Positions 14,057 through 27,200 of a stretch of DNA of 64,000 nucleotides are shown here, one piece after another. The position numbers were made by a program, and so were the translations under genes. The DNA comes from Patella vulgata (taxonomy: Eukaryota; Mollusca; Gastropoda; Patellidae): positions 73,367,839 through 73,431,838 of the forward strand of contig NC_065883.2 in the NCBI RefSeq assembly GCF_932274485.2. The letters are read 5' to 3'. The stretch's first letter is position 1. Each line of letters begins with the position of its first letter. The notes below the pieces were generated by a model that was not told the DNA's origin, made no database searches, and worked only from the letters and a program-made list of their open reading frames with translations.

Positions 14057-17000
14057 CCGGTTGACACAAACTAGGTCATTTCAGGACTGACATATGGTTC
14101 GATTTTATTTCAGTAATTCACTATGGGTCTTTAGTGGTGGGAGGAAACCGGAGGACCTGGAGAAAACCCACCAGGTTGGACAGGCAACCCTTCTCCTTGC
14201 CACATACAAGGGGTATTCAAAACCACCCTGCTTGACTCAATGAGAGAGAGAGAGAGGTCCAGTCGACACATAATAGGTCATTTCAGGACTAACATATGGT
14301 TAGATTTTATTTCAATAATTCACTACTGCGTATGGGTCTTTCGTGGTAGGGGGAAATCGGAGGACCTGGAGAATACCCTCGTTAACGAATGAGTCAATCT
14401 GCATTATTGGATTAAACGTAAAATAAAAGGTTCAAACCTGTTAGTTAAATTTGACATAGTTTGAGTTTATAGAGCATCCACCAAGGGCAATAACTCATAA
14501 ACAAATTAATATTAATTTCATTTCAATTAGAAAAAAACACAGCAACTGACAGATTGACATCCAACCAATCCATGGTCATTGTGGTAGACATTTAATGTGG
14601 GCCTCCACAGTGTTAACCAGCAGTTGCCAGGCAAGATACGCCCACATTTTGCAAGAGATGGATAGAGAACAAGCTAAAAACAAAAGCATTTTTCGTACAA
14701 TCAGGGGCCGTAATCCATGAAGTTATGGTCCGATACATGCCAATATCGGAATGAACCAAGATCTTTGGGAGATAGACCTATATTTCAAGTTTCGTCAACA
14801 TCGGATAAAATTTGCGACCTGTAGGGTGTCCACAAACGTCCAGACAGACAAGGGCAATGACAATATATATCCACATGAAAATGTCGGTGTATAAAAATAT
14901 TAATTTGTTATAAATATATGTAACAATACATTCTGAAGCATTATGTAATGCAGGTCCTTACGTTTTCACCACACACACATATATATCTTATTGACAACAT
15001 CAAACAGTACACGTCACACAAAATACACGGCATACCTCAACAGAAGGCATGTTCCCTCTCCTTGTATATTTATAATATTTGGACCCGACTCCGGGTTTTC
15101 TTGGAGTTTTGCTGACAGAATTAGCCAGTCTCGTGGATTCGTACACTCGAACTTTAACAGAATCAGTTGTTATCTTTCGTAAGATTTCTGGTGGTGGAGT
15201 TTTCTCCCCTTTCTCCTCTCCTTTCTGTTTTTCCGTAATTAATCAATTATTAACAAAAGTTAAATTTGAGAAATATGGTGATAAAAATTAAACATTTAAA
15301 ATTTGTGCTTGGTGCTTTTATAAAAACAGTCATTATGAGACAAAACTTGGGTCAGGTCTAAATATTAAAACCAACTGCAGATTTCGTCAAGGCTGCGAGG
15401 TGTAAATAGGGGTACGGCATGTGATTTTTGATGCGATTATGGGTTAGGGTAAGGGTTAGGGCTAGGTGGAGGGTAGGTTTAGGGTTAGTGCTAGGGCTAG
15501 CCCTACTTACATCCAGTGACCTGTGATCAAATCTTCACTTGGCCTTAATATTCAGACCTAAAACAGACCTAAACCAATTTTCGTTCTTTGGGAACACCTG
15601 ATTACACATTCTGGTTCCTTTATCTTCGGAAAAAAAAATAAAACGTACTTGGCTGCTCTAGTTCAAATCTTTAAACACAAAAAACGAACAAAGCGACTAT
15701 TTATTTATCAAAATCACCGAAGAACTAACAAATAAATTTGTTTGACCTTACTTGTGTAATTGGACTAATTTTTAGAGGTAGTGAATTTGATGTGGGGAGG
15801 AATTTGTACTACGGCCGAATGTAGGAACACAGCGTTAAAATGCCGGTCCTCTTTTGGGAAGAATAGTTTCAATTTAATTAAATTTGAATTTAATTGGCTT
15901 TTGTGATAGAGGCGATGTTGAGATAAAACTAATTTTGTATTCCATATTCAACAGTTTAAGCCAAAACGAAAATAAAATTGTAAGAAAAAAACTGACATGA
16001 AAATTTAATTGCATATATTTTGACCAATCACTGATCAAGGCAACAACTCTTTTCATCATTTTGTCGCTTTCCATTCATCAAAGAGGTTTTGCTCTTTTAA
16101 AAAAGAACGCCTGGCTGAGATGGCTCTTCTTTGTCAAGGCAGAAAACAATTTGGTTTAAAGGTAAGACACCTAATTTCAGAGCAGAGCAAATGATATAGT
16201 GCCTAAATTGTGCTTCAGTGAAACATTAATAAAATTCTAACATTGTCAACGGTGCAGAGTGATCTAATAACTTCTAAAACAATTAATACTTACTTTTCCT
16301 TTCACTTTACTACGTTTATTCCACGATGTCAGCATGGCTGCATCACTACCCATTCTCATAGTCAGCTCAGCTGGCGACATTGTTAACATTTCTACAGGAT
16401 CGATACCCAATTCATCAGCTTGATGCTGTCAAATAAGATGAAATAAATACTTAAAAACAAATACAAGAAATGAAATGTCCGACTGTTCTGCACCGACTGG
16501 GTAATGAAGACGGATCAAATGAAAGCGTGCAATAAGAATCAGGAACCGATCATGATGTCATCACTGGAATTGTGACATCTTATCAATCATCGAGTATAAA
16601 ATAAAATTGAGTTTAACGTCCTACTGTTCTGCACCGACTGGGCTAATGAAGACGGGCATACGCAAAACAGTTTATCATGATGGAAATTTTGTCCAGACAG
16701 CCACACTAGAGTCTACTCTTATATCAAATTTCAATGTGTACACGCCAATATGTACCCAGGACCTCGGTTTTTCGTCCCATCCAAAAGACAGTCCTGCACA
16801 ACTGACAAGGAGGAACAACGTCGGAAAATCCTTATGAACTTTCTCGGCCAACACAGGGATCAAACACGCGACCTCCAGGTTAGCGAGCCAACGTCTTAGC
16901 CACTGAGCCAAGTGGACGTTACATCTCATTTATCTCCCTTTCCAAAAAGACTTACATTTAAGAAATCTTTATACGTTTCTTCAACTTTAGCCAGAACAAA

Positions 17001-18210
17001 TCTCTGAGCATCCCTGAGTGTTGCTGTTCTTGGTCGTTCTTTTTCCACGCCTAATCTAGCTATAATCTTCTCTGGCATTGGTACATGTTTTCTACTCAGA
17101 TTATCAAAATATGCCCTAAATGGAAAAATTACAAATAGAAATTGTCTTGAGTTGAGTGGTGTACAAAATGTAGATCAATATAACCCTATCTGATTTTTTA
17201 TTACTACAGTGGACAATTGTCACATCCGACCTCTGATTTCTCAAATACTCTGTGAAATCCGACATCATTTTCATGTCCAGATTTATTTCCTTATTATTTC
17301 AACCAAAAAATCTTTGAGTAATACCTACTCTTAATATTCCGAATTACGACATCTATCAACCGTCCCGTTTCACGATTTCCATTGAATCAACACTGTTTAA
17401 TCCAGCCTTCAATCGGTGGGTTTGAAGCAAGCAACCACTAATCAATTATCGGTGAGATTAAAACTTGCTAGCGTAGGTTTTTGTTGATTACTTTGATAAT
17501 TTTATAATCTCTTGTAAGACAGTTGTGACAAATACTCAAGAATATCCACGAATTCACAGTTTTCAAAGTTACAATATTTCCGGTTTTGAGAAAACTGAGT
17601 GTTCTGACACTCTGCGTAATCCAAAATATTGTAACAATCCTGTACAATGTCGGATTTGATGGAGTCCACTGTATTTTGATGTGTAATAATTCGTACCACA
17701 CACAAGTAATCTTAGCATCATTGTGGTCCTCACTTAATAAGTATCAAACTGACTCAATAGCTTGAAAAAAGAGAGAGAGAGAAATGGGGTTTAACATCCA
17801 CTCGACACAAACTATGTCATTTCGGGACAAACATATGGTTCAACATTATTCAATAAATCACTTGTGTGTAGGGGTCTTTAGCAGTGGGAGGAAACTGGTG
17901 GACCCGGAGAAAACCCATAAGGTTAGGCAGGCAACCCTCCTCCTTGTCACATACAAGTCTGGGATCAAAACCATGCCACTTGACTCAATAACATACCTTA
18001 TGGGGGGGGGGTGGATGGCCAAATAGTTAGCACATGTGCACTGTATCCTAAGGCCTGTCATTGAGTCAAGGAGTTGGGTCGCCTGTCCAACCGGGTCCTC
18101 CCGTTTCCTCCCTCTGCTAAAGAACCCTGGGCGCAAGTTAATTATTGAAATAAAATTAAACCATATGCTAGTCCCGAAATGACCTAGTTTGTGTCGCGTG
18201 GACATTAAAC

Positions 18211-18275
<65 letters not shown>

Positions 18276-21200
18276 CATACCTTATGAATTAAAGCACATT
18301 CGAACAGACACCTCCTGTAACAAAACAAGTTTAACCCAACCCCCTAATCTTATTCTAAAGATTCTACTTACTTGTGTATATTATTCTAAAGATTCTACTT
18401 ACTTGTGTATATTATTGGCTAACATATCTTTTCTTGATTTACCATCTTTATTATTTAAATACGACTCGATATCCTGATATAAACCCACCATATAACTCAC
18501 GTCACGGATATCGAACTCAGATATATACTTCTTAAATAACACCATCATCCTGTAAAAATAAACATATAACACCATCATTCTATATTAATAAACATTTATA
18601 TACGTCTTAAATAACACCATCATCCTATAATAATAAACATATCAGTTTATTATAAAATCTACTCAAAGCATTTAGTAACTGGATAGGATATAAAAGTATA
18701 CCACATACTTATAGAAAACAGCTACTACAGGATAGGGTATAAAAGTATACCACATATTTATAGAAAACAGCTACTACTGGATAGGGTATAAAAGTATACT
18801 ACATACTTATAGAAAACAGCTACTACTGATAATATATTGGTTATATTTTCTTTAGTTTTTCAAGCCAATACCAAAATGTTGCCTTAATATATTAGTAGCT
18901 GTTTTCCATAAGTCTGGTTATAGTTTATTTTCCCATCCATTTACTAAATATATTAGTAGCTGTTTTCCATAAGCATGTTTTTTAGTTTATTAGTGTCTTA
19001 TGAAATTGATATTTAACACTTTGTAATAACAATATGCAGTAAAAAAAATGATATTTAACACTTTGCAATAACAATATGCAGTAAGAAAAAAAAATATATT
19101 TCTTAAATAAATTTCTTCATAACATTGTTGTTGCATTATTTCAATTGATGACAATAATGGAAAAGGGAGATAATCCGGACTAGGACAAAAGATTATGTAA
19201 GTATAACTAATTACCCAGATCTTCTTGTTCTATCCTATACAAGCCCTGTACAATATAGTTTGTATATTTGCTGATATTTGTAATATTTATAAAAAAATTT
19301 AACCATTTTTCAAACAAATAAGTACAATCATAGTGTCAGGGGAGACAACTCTGATATCTGATGTGGGCTCAGACTAGTAATACTCTCCTGATTGGGGGAA
19401 AGAGAGAAGTACTATAAATAGAGGAACTACAAATCATTGGTACCGAGATAAGATAAGTAATGAGTCCATGTGTGTATCATTCCAGTAACCATGACTACCA
19501 GACTATACATAAAGCAAAATTTAAAGTACAAAAACAGCATTTTATCAAATTATGCCACCATCATAGAATGTTTAGTGTTTTGACCTAAAGTTGACGTTAT
19601 TCTGCGTGGATTATTGAGTCCTAAATCGTAATAAGAAATTGTGTTTCTAACAGTCTCAGTTAACCATTCTGCCTGCGTTATGTTTGAGTATAAATTCAAA
19701 TATGGCAGAAATTAATGAATATACTGAGGTATGACGATTGTGCTGTGTACTTCTAAAATCCAATTGATAAGACTCACCAGAAGATTTGATCACATCAATA
19801 TCAAATATATTCAATGACTTACTATTTATTCAATCACATCAATATTAAATGAGTTATATTGCATGACTTACTGTTTATTTGAAAACATATCTTGAAAAGT
19901 TGGTAATTTTCCTCCTTTATCAGTCACATCTTCCTCTTCTTCAATCCCAGATTTCTTCTGTTGGAAAAATTTTTGAAACTATTCACAATTAGGACTGAAA
20001 CTTGGAAACTTCTTAAACCTTTAGTACTTGATCACCAGAAACCACCCCAAATTAAAAGGGTTATTTATCATTATAAAGGTCACAAGAAACCATGAATTGG
20101 ACGGTGAGTGTGGGGCGGGGTCTTAACAATACATTATTTATTAGCTAAATTTTCTAGTTTCCTGGCTTAAAATGGTATATAAATTATCACTTAGACATGA
20201 CAAGCCCATAATCAACTCTCTAGGTCTTTGGATGTCTTAGATATTGAATGGATTAGACAATGCCCGCCATATCTGCATTAAACAAAAATTTTCCTAAAAT
20301 ACTCAAAAGAGACTGTAGATAAAAAGCCTGACAATAGAGTTATACACAGCTTTCTCTTTTGATATTTTAAAACTCTTTTTTAGATTATTTCATTTTATTT
20401 AAAAATTAAATAAATTGAATAAATCAAACATTCTTACATACCCTTGATGGGGGTTTCTTTAACTTGGCTTCTCTTTGTCGAGCATAAGCAGCTCTCACAG
20501 CTCTCTTTCTCTCTCTTTCAGCTTCCTTTCGCTTTTCTTGATTTTTCTTTCTCTGTTCTGCTAACCGCTCAAAATCTATCTCTTCCGCCTCAGCTATAGA
20601 TTTATTTAAACGTAGGCCTCGTTCAGATTGAGTTGATCCGGGTACTCTGTGTGTGAAAGAAAAGTCGTGTATGGATTATTTAATAACAGGATTGTAGGCA
20701 GAGCAGGATTAAGAGTTTGTAGGTTACTGGGCTACCGGTGCTGTGGGGCCCTCCAAGAAAGATGGTCCTGAGTTATGAATCTAGAAACTCTGGTGTACAA
20801 TAGGCCTACAGTGTTTGTTTTTGGCCTAGTGTGTTTACTACAAATATACAGTACATGTACATTAAATGGAGAGAGAGAGAGAAATGGGGTTTAACATCCA
20901 CTCGACACAAACTAGGTCATTTCGGGACTAACATATGGTTTAATTTTATATACATAATTCGCTTGCGCGTAGAGGTCTTTAGCAGTGGGAGGAAACCAGG
21001 GGACCCGGAGAAAACCCACGAGGTTGGACAGGCGACCCTACTCCTTGCCACGTACAACCGGGGATTCGAAACCATGCCGTACATTAAATGAATCTTTTAT
21101 TCAAAAAGATATGTTTAGAGATCCATTCATACTTTAAATAAATAACTTTTCATTTAATCTCTGACGGAAATCACTAAACTCCCCAAAGTCCATAACTTAA

Positions 21201-24200
21201 TCCGGTTCTGAGAGTAAAACTAACAAAAGCAGAAAAGGTATAAATGATCCACTCTCTGTTAAAAAGTATTAAAATACAGATGTGATGTCATCCTTTGATG
21301 TTGGCGTACCATTATTTCAAATAATCGTAATAATGTAATGTGCCAAGTGTACATTATTTATACTAGCTAAAATTTGGGATCCGCATGACATATTTCATTG
21401 CAAAGCACTGCGAGTGTCTGTATTTTAAGCTGTTCAGTGGTCTCGAGCTTAAGACATTGCATAATATATTGAAACAACAACTCTCATCACTCGTGTTTTT
21501 TCAATATATTACTTAATGCAGTGGTTCTCAACCTTTTTTTTTTTGCCAACGGCACACCTTAGAACACACTAAAAAAAAATAGCGGCACACCTGGCTAAAT
21601 GTATTTGAATTTTGCAAAATAAAAACATGATAGGTCATAGACAGCATACAACGGTAGACAGAGACTAGTCATAGAAATATAGAATGACTCAAACTAAATA
21701 CAAAAAAACACAGATATGAACTTATCAGTAGACACCAGTGAATACTCAACTAGGGTCATGCGGTTTTTCACATTTTCCTAGTGTGCCTTTCAAAATTTCG
21801 CAGCACACTTAGGAAGATCTCGCAGCACACTGGTAGAGAAACACTGACTGAATGTCTTGCTCTCAACCATTAAACCACACATAATGGAGAAACAATGCCT
21901 TAGTTTAAATATACAATTCCAGAATTGTTTTTTTACTGGCAACAGATTTTTAAAAAATGGTTCTATTCATGGTGATTAAGGACATATTTCATCTTCTACA
22001 AAAAAATACATTGCATTGTTGATATTTCAAATTATTGTTTAAGGAATCATATTAATACAATTATAAAATGTTTAGTATTTTAAAAGTTATAACTCAGTGC
22101 AACTCTATTTTTGTTTTCATGCAAATTTGGTATGTTATTCTACTATATAATACGCATACATTCGCATATGCAATTATAGATTAGGGGGTTGGAGGGGGAC
22201 ATATATAATAGTTATTAAATTTAATATCAAGCATAATAACTATAATTTTTTAGAGGCATACAGTAATTGGACAGAGTGATAAACTATAACACATACTTAT
22301 GGAAAAACAGCTACTAACATATTTGGGCGACGTTTCAAAAAGTATTCTCTCAACGTTATCAGGCTAAGATGATAGAATGTATTTCGAAAACTTGCCCAAA
22401 TATATTAGTAGATGCTTTCCGTGAAGATGAGTTAGTTCATCATTATAAATATATTTGGGGCCTGTTTCACGAAAGTTTAACTAAGATAAAATCCAGATTT
22501 TAATAATTTGATTGGATAATATTAGATTGATTTAAGTGCTTAGCCAATCAAAATTGAAGTATCTACTCAAATTTGGATTTTATCTTTAGTTAAGATTTCG
22601 AGAAATAGGGCCCTGATTAGATTGTGATTTTATACTGAGGATAATTCAAAGCAAATATATGATATATTCCACAAAAAGCATATGAAGTATCCACAACCAA
22701 GCATACACTATGACAGATTTACCACCCTACCCTCCCACTCGTATATATCTCCAGTTTTAATCTCCACATAGTCTACAGAGAAACGTTCAATCTCCACATA
22801 GTTTAAAGAGAAATGTTTAAAACAAATAAGCATATGAAAACCAGCTCCATTTAACCTTTCTCTTAAGTCATACCTTTAAAATTTACCCACTCAACACCCT
22901 ACTCCTTGTCAGTTCAAGCGGGGAATCGAAACCACGCAACATGACTCAATGACAGACCTTGTGATTTCACATGCACACATTAAACCACTAGACTCCCCCC
23001 ACCCCACGCCCATCCACCTTCCAACACAAGCTAGGTCATTTTGGGACTAATGTATAATACAATTTTTCACTTTAGCTGTGGGAGGAAACCGGATGACCTG
23101 GAGAAAACCCACAAGGTTTGGCAGGCTACCCATCTTCAATAGAAGGCTTGATCTCGCTTTAACTACATACAACTTGTAAAACTCGCGGTCGTTGCTTCAG
23201 AAACATGCAGGCTACCCAACTCGTTCTCACGTACGAGCTTGGGATTGAAACCACACTACTTGACTCAGTGACGGACCTTGCGATCTAAAATGCTATTGAA
23301 CACACAAATGAAAGTTTGGCATTTAATCCTTGTACAACACATCAATAAAAACATACTCAATAACATGCTATCAACACTTTGTGATTTTTTTAATTTTTAC
23401 AGTGCAAAAAGATTACATCAACTAAAAATATTGTGCATTTCTTAATTATTTCATGCAATTGTGAAATTAATAACTAATGAATTAATTAAACGCATGTAAT
23501 CGAATATTTGAATAGCTATAATCAGCATTCAATAATATCATTATTAGCCACAAAAACAATCTGAATAAAACACAGATCCTATTTCGTTCGTTTTATATAG
23601 TTCAAAATTTCATTTTAACTGTCTTCACTACACTAGGATCTGGATGCGAGGTGAGGGATAAGTCAATGAAACTGTCTGTTACGGTGACTTCTTGATTAAA
23701 CCGCTAGAAACATCAACGCTGATTGATTAATCAATGTCCGACGTCATAGGATCAAAAGCCACTCGTATGACCCCTGAGGCGACCTTCCAGTACAACTTGT
23801 CAGATCTTCATGTAGTGTAGGCTATCGAAAGTATAAAAAAAATGAAACGAAATATAGATATGTGTTTTTTATCAGATTGACACAACACAACAATACATCT
23901 AGTATCACACAGCTACATATATTACCTTAACGGCTGTAATCTAAATAAAATTATAATAATCAGTACAAGATTTTAAAACAATCACCAAATTCTTACCAAT
24001 ACAAAATTATACTGGTATCTCTTCTCTCTTCATGTAGGACTCTAGCTAAAATCCATGTACTATATGTCAGGCCCAAAATTGTAACGCTAGGTCCCCGATG
24101 TCGTGCGATGTGTTACCATAGTAATAGTAATGCCAGGTTCCCACTGTTGTATGATGCGTTACGATAGGATTGTCCCTATTGAGTCCACGATCTGGTACGT

Positions 24201-27200
24201 GGAGATATGTTCGGATACGTTTCGATACAATTAACACAATTGCTACGAATGACTACAATATATGGTGAGACCTGATAGGATCACTACGATTACTTCACAA
24301 TTAAAACCACGATTTCAGTTGTAGCATGAACCGTGATAATTATGTGAATAGTCCATAAATGACTGAGAAGTGATATCAGATGTTCTAAAAGTAGTGGCCA
24401 TCCCAACTAGAATATAGGTTAACCCTTTGAACCCTGAGACTCTGAGCCTTATATAAATTCCCCTGTATCTGACTGCTAAATAGAGTGATAATCTGGATTT
24501 ACAATACGCCATGACACATGAATAATGAGGAATTGACTAGAAGTTCAAAAGGTTAGAGAGAGAGATAGAGAAATGGGGTTTAACGTCCACTCGACACAAA
24601 CTAGGTCATTTCGAGACTTACACATGGTTAACTTTAATTTCAACAATTCGCTTGCGCGTAGGGGTTTTTAGCAGTGGGAGGAAACCAGAGGACCTGGAGA
24701 AAACCCATGAGGTTGGACTCAGTGACAGGCCTTATGATACAGCGCGCACATGCTAACCATTCGACCATCCAAGCCCCCTCAAAAGGTGACGTCCCTATAT
24801 TGCGGTAAGCACTAATGAAATGAAAACAATAAAGCTTCAATATATAAAATAGATATATAAAAATAATTCTGGGAATCCTTCCAAATTGATGTCGTTAAAA
24901 TAAAATGTAGAATATCGTAGTATATTAATTACCTTCTGACCCAAGGTCGAGGTCGTTTTATAACAAGAATATCTTGATCAGCTCCCGCAACGGTTATTTC
25001 TATCGCTTCAGCTGTACTTGGTGGTGTTTCTCTTCCTGGTCGAATACGACAACTAAAAATGAAATACAATATATCTATTCAACAGTTGAAAATAAAAGAG
25101 AGAGAGAGAAAGGGGGTTTAATGTCCACTCGACACAAACTAGGTCATTTTGGGACTAATATATGGTCTATTTTATTTCAATAATTCGCTTCCGCGTAGGG
25201 GTCTTTAGCAGTGGGAGGAAACCAGAGGACCTGGAGAAAACCCATGAGGTTGGATAGGCGACCCTACTCCTTGTCATGTACGTGCTAACCATTCGGCCCC
25301 CCTGAAAATAAAATTTCTGCAACGTGTGAGAGGATCTTTTCGGGGAAATGAAATGGGGTTTACTGTTCTGCTCTGACTGGGCGAATGAAGACAGGCATAC
25401 CGTGTATAGTTAGTTTGTTACGAGGGAAATTTTGTCTGACCGTAGACACTAATGCCTACTCTCACAAGCATTCTGTTGGTTTATGATAAGACTGGAAATA
25501 AAGAGCTAAAGCCTCAATTCTCCAGTTGCAGAATCTCATATATTATTGTAGTATAGTACTTTGAGCATTGAAGTTAAGGGGTTTTATTCACGATGTTTTT
25601 CTCACAAGCATTCTGTTGGTTTATGATAAGACTGGAAATAAAGAGCTATAGCCTCAATTCTTCAGTTGCAGGATCTTGTATATTATTGTAGTACAGCGAC
25701 AGTTTAGTAGGGAGCACTACAGGAACAAACACAGAGAGCGACAACTGTTGATAACTTTAATTGACAAACCACCATTACAATACACATAACCCAGATGTCT
25801 GGAATCAGAGAACTGATATTGAACGAAGGGACCTGTAACCTACAGGGACTTGTAACATATACAATTAACTATAATGGCGTAGTACTTTGTAAGGGAGAAT
25901 TAACGTAAAACTTACTCAAGGAATATTTTGAGATCATCTTTAAGAAATCTAATCCATGCTTTTTCTAATCTTCCAATGCTTCTGTCTTTTATACTGTCAA
26001 AAACTGACGCCTCGACAAAATCTCTAGAACCAGATAACATTTGATGTAAATTATTCCGTTCTTTCTCGGAGGGCTCTAAAATAAAGTTATACAAAACATC
26101 GTTTTTAACATCAGAATTTCAAACTCTTTCCGACAGATTTGTCAACCAACATTTGTAAATATATTACATAAATCCTGTGACTGATTAAGGTCAGCCAAAG
26201 CAAGCCCTGAAAATGGCAATATGAAACCTTTTCATCACAGATATTCGAATGTGATGAAAGTTCAAATATGGGAGATTAGATAAAGAGCTGGCAGTTCTCA
26301 CTATAATAGTTACAAACTAGATAATGTAAAGGCAATTTGCTGAAAATTTCAGTCACATTGATCCACTCTGAACCGAGAATTTAGCGATTGAATTTTGGGC
26401 CTAGTCTTGATCATCATTACTAAAGTCGGTACGATAAAAAACAGTCTTGATTATCCATTTTTTTAATTAATCATGAATGAGCATTGAGCAGCAGATCGGA
26501 TTATAAACCAGTAAATATCGCAGGCTAGCGATGACATCAAGTGTTGATTAGGGTCTGGATAAGTTAATTAATGTCTAATTAATAACATTTCAGGCCAAAA
26601 GAAAGACCTGCAATAGGCAGATTTAGCTCTTGCATAATGTTTGTTAAAATATTCACAATGAGAGCACACAACATCGTACTAATTTTAATCATTTCTTTTG
26701 ATTGTGATCCTTATTCAATTTGCATATTATGTCAGGAATTTTGGAAAATATTTGTGGGACTAAAAAAGCATCCATGCCCCCATTCCCCCCTGCACAAGAA
26801 AATCCTGACGTTGCCACAGTAATGGTTTCTTGTATCGTGATGTGTTTGTCATCTACTAAATGCCACTTGATGGATCCATCTGTAAAATCGAAAGATATCT
26901 AGGCTTTTTAAAAACATACTAAACGAGACATATTTCATCCACAACCACCAAGCCATCGCTGTATAAATATATTACTTGTCATGGGAATGGTTTAGCATCT
27001 ATTAAATGCTGCTTAATAAATGGACGTCCTTGCTAGAGATAAGGGGGCATAATTTAAAGGTGGCCCCCCGGGAACCATACATTTGATTTGATATTTGTTT
27101 ATTTGGTGCAATGTCTATTTTCTGTCTTGTCCACAGGTTTGTCTTGTAGATTTTTGTTTTGTGTGTAGTGCGGTCCTCCTGCACTTACCCTTATTTTCCT

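Noticed and set aside
17858-18328. 156-codon frame with long Arg-Glu repeat
   Set aside because: Runs through the SINE-1 pair and its TC tail.
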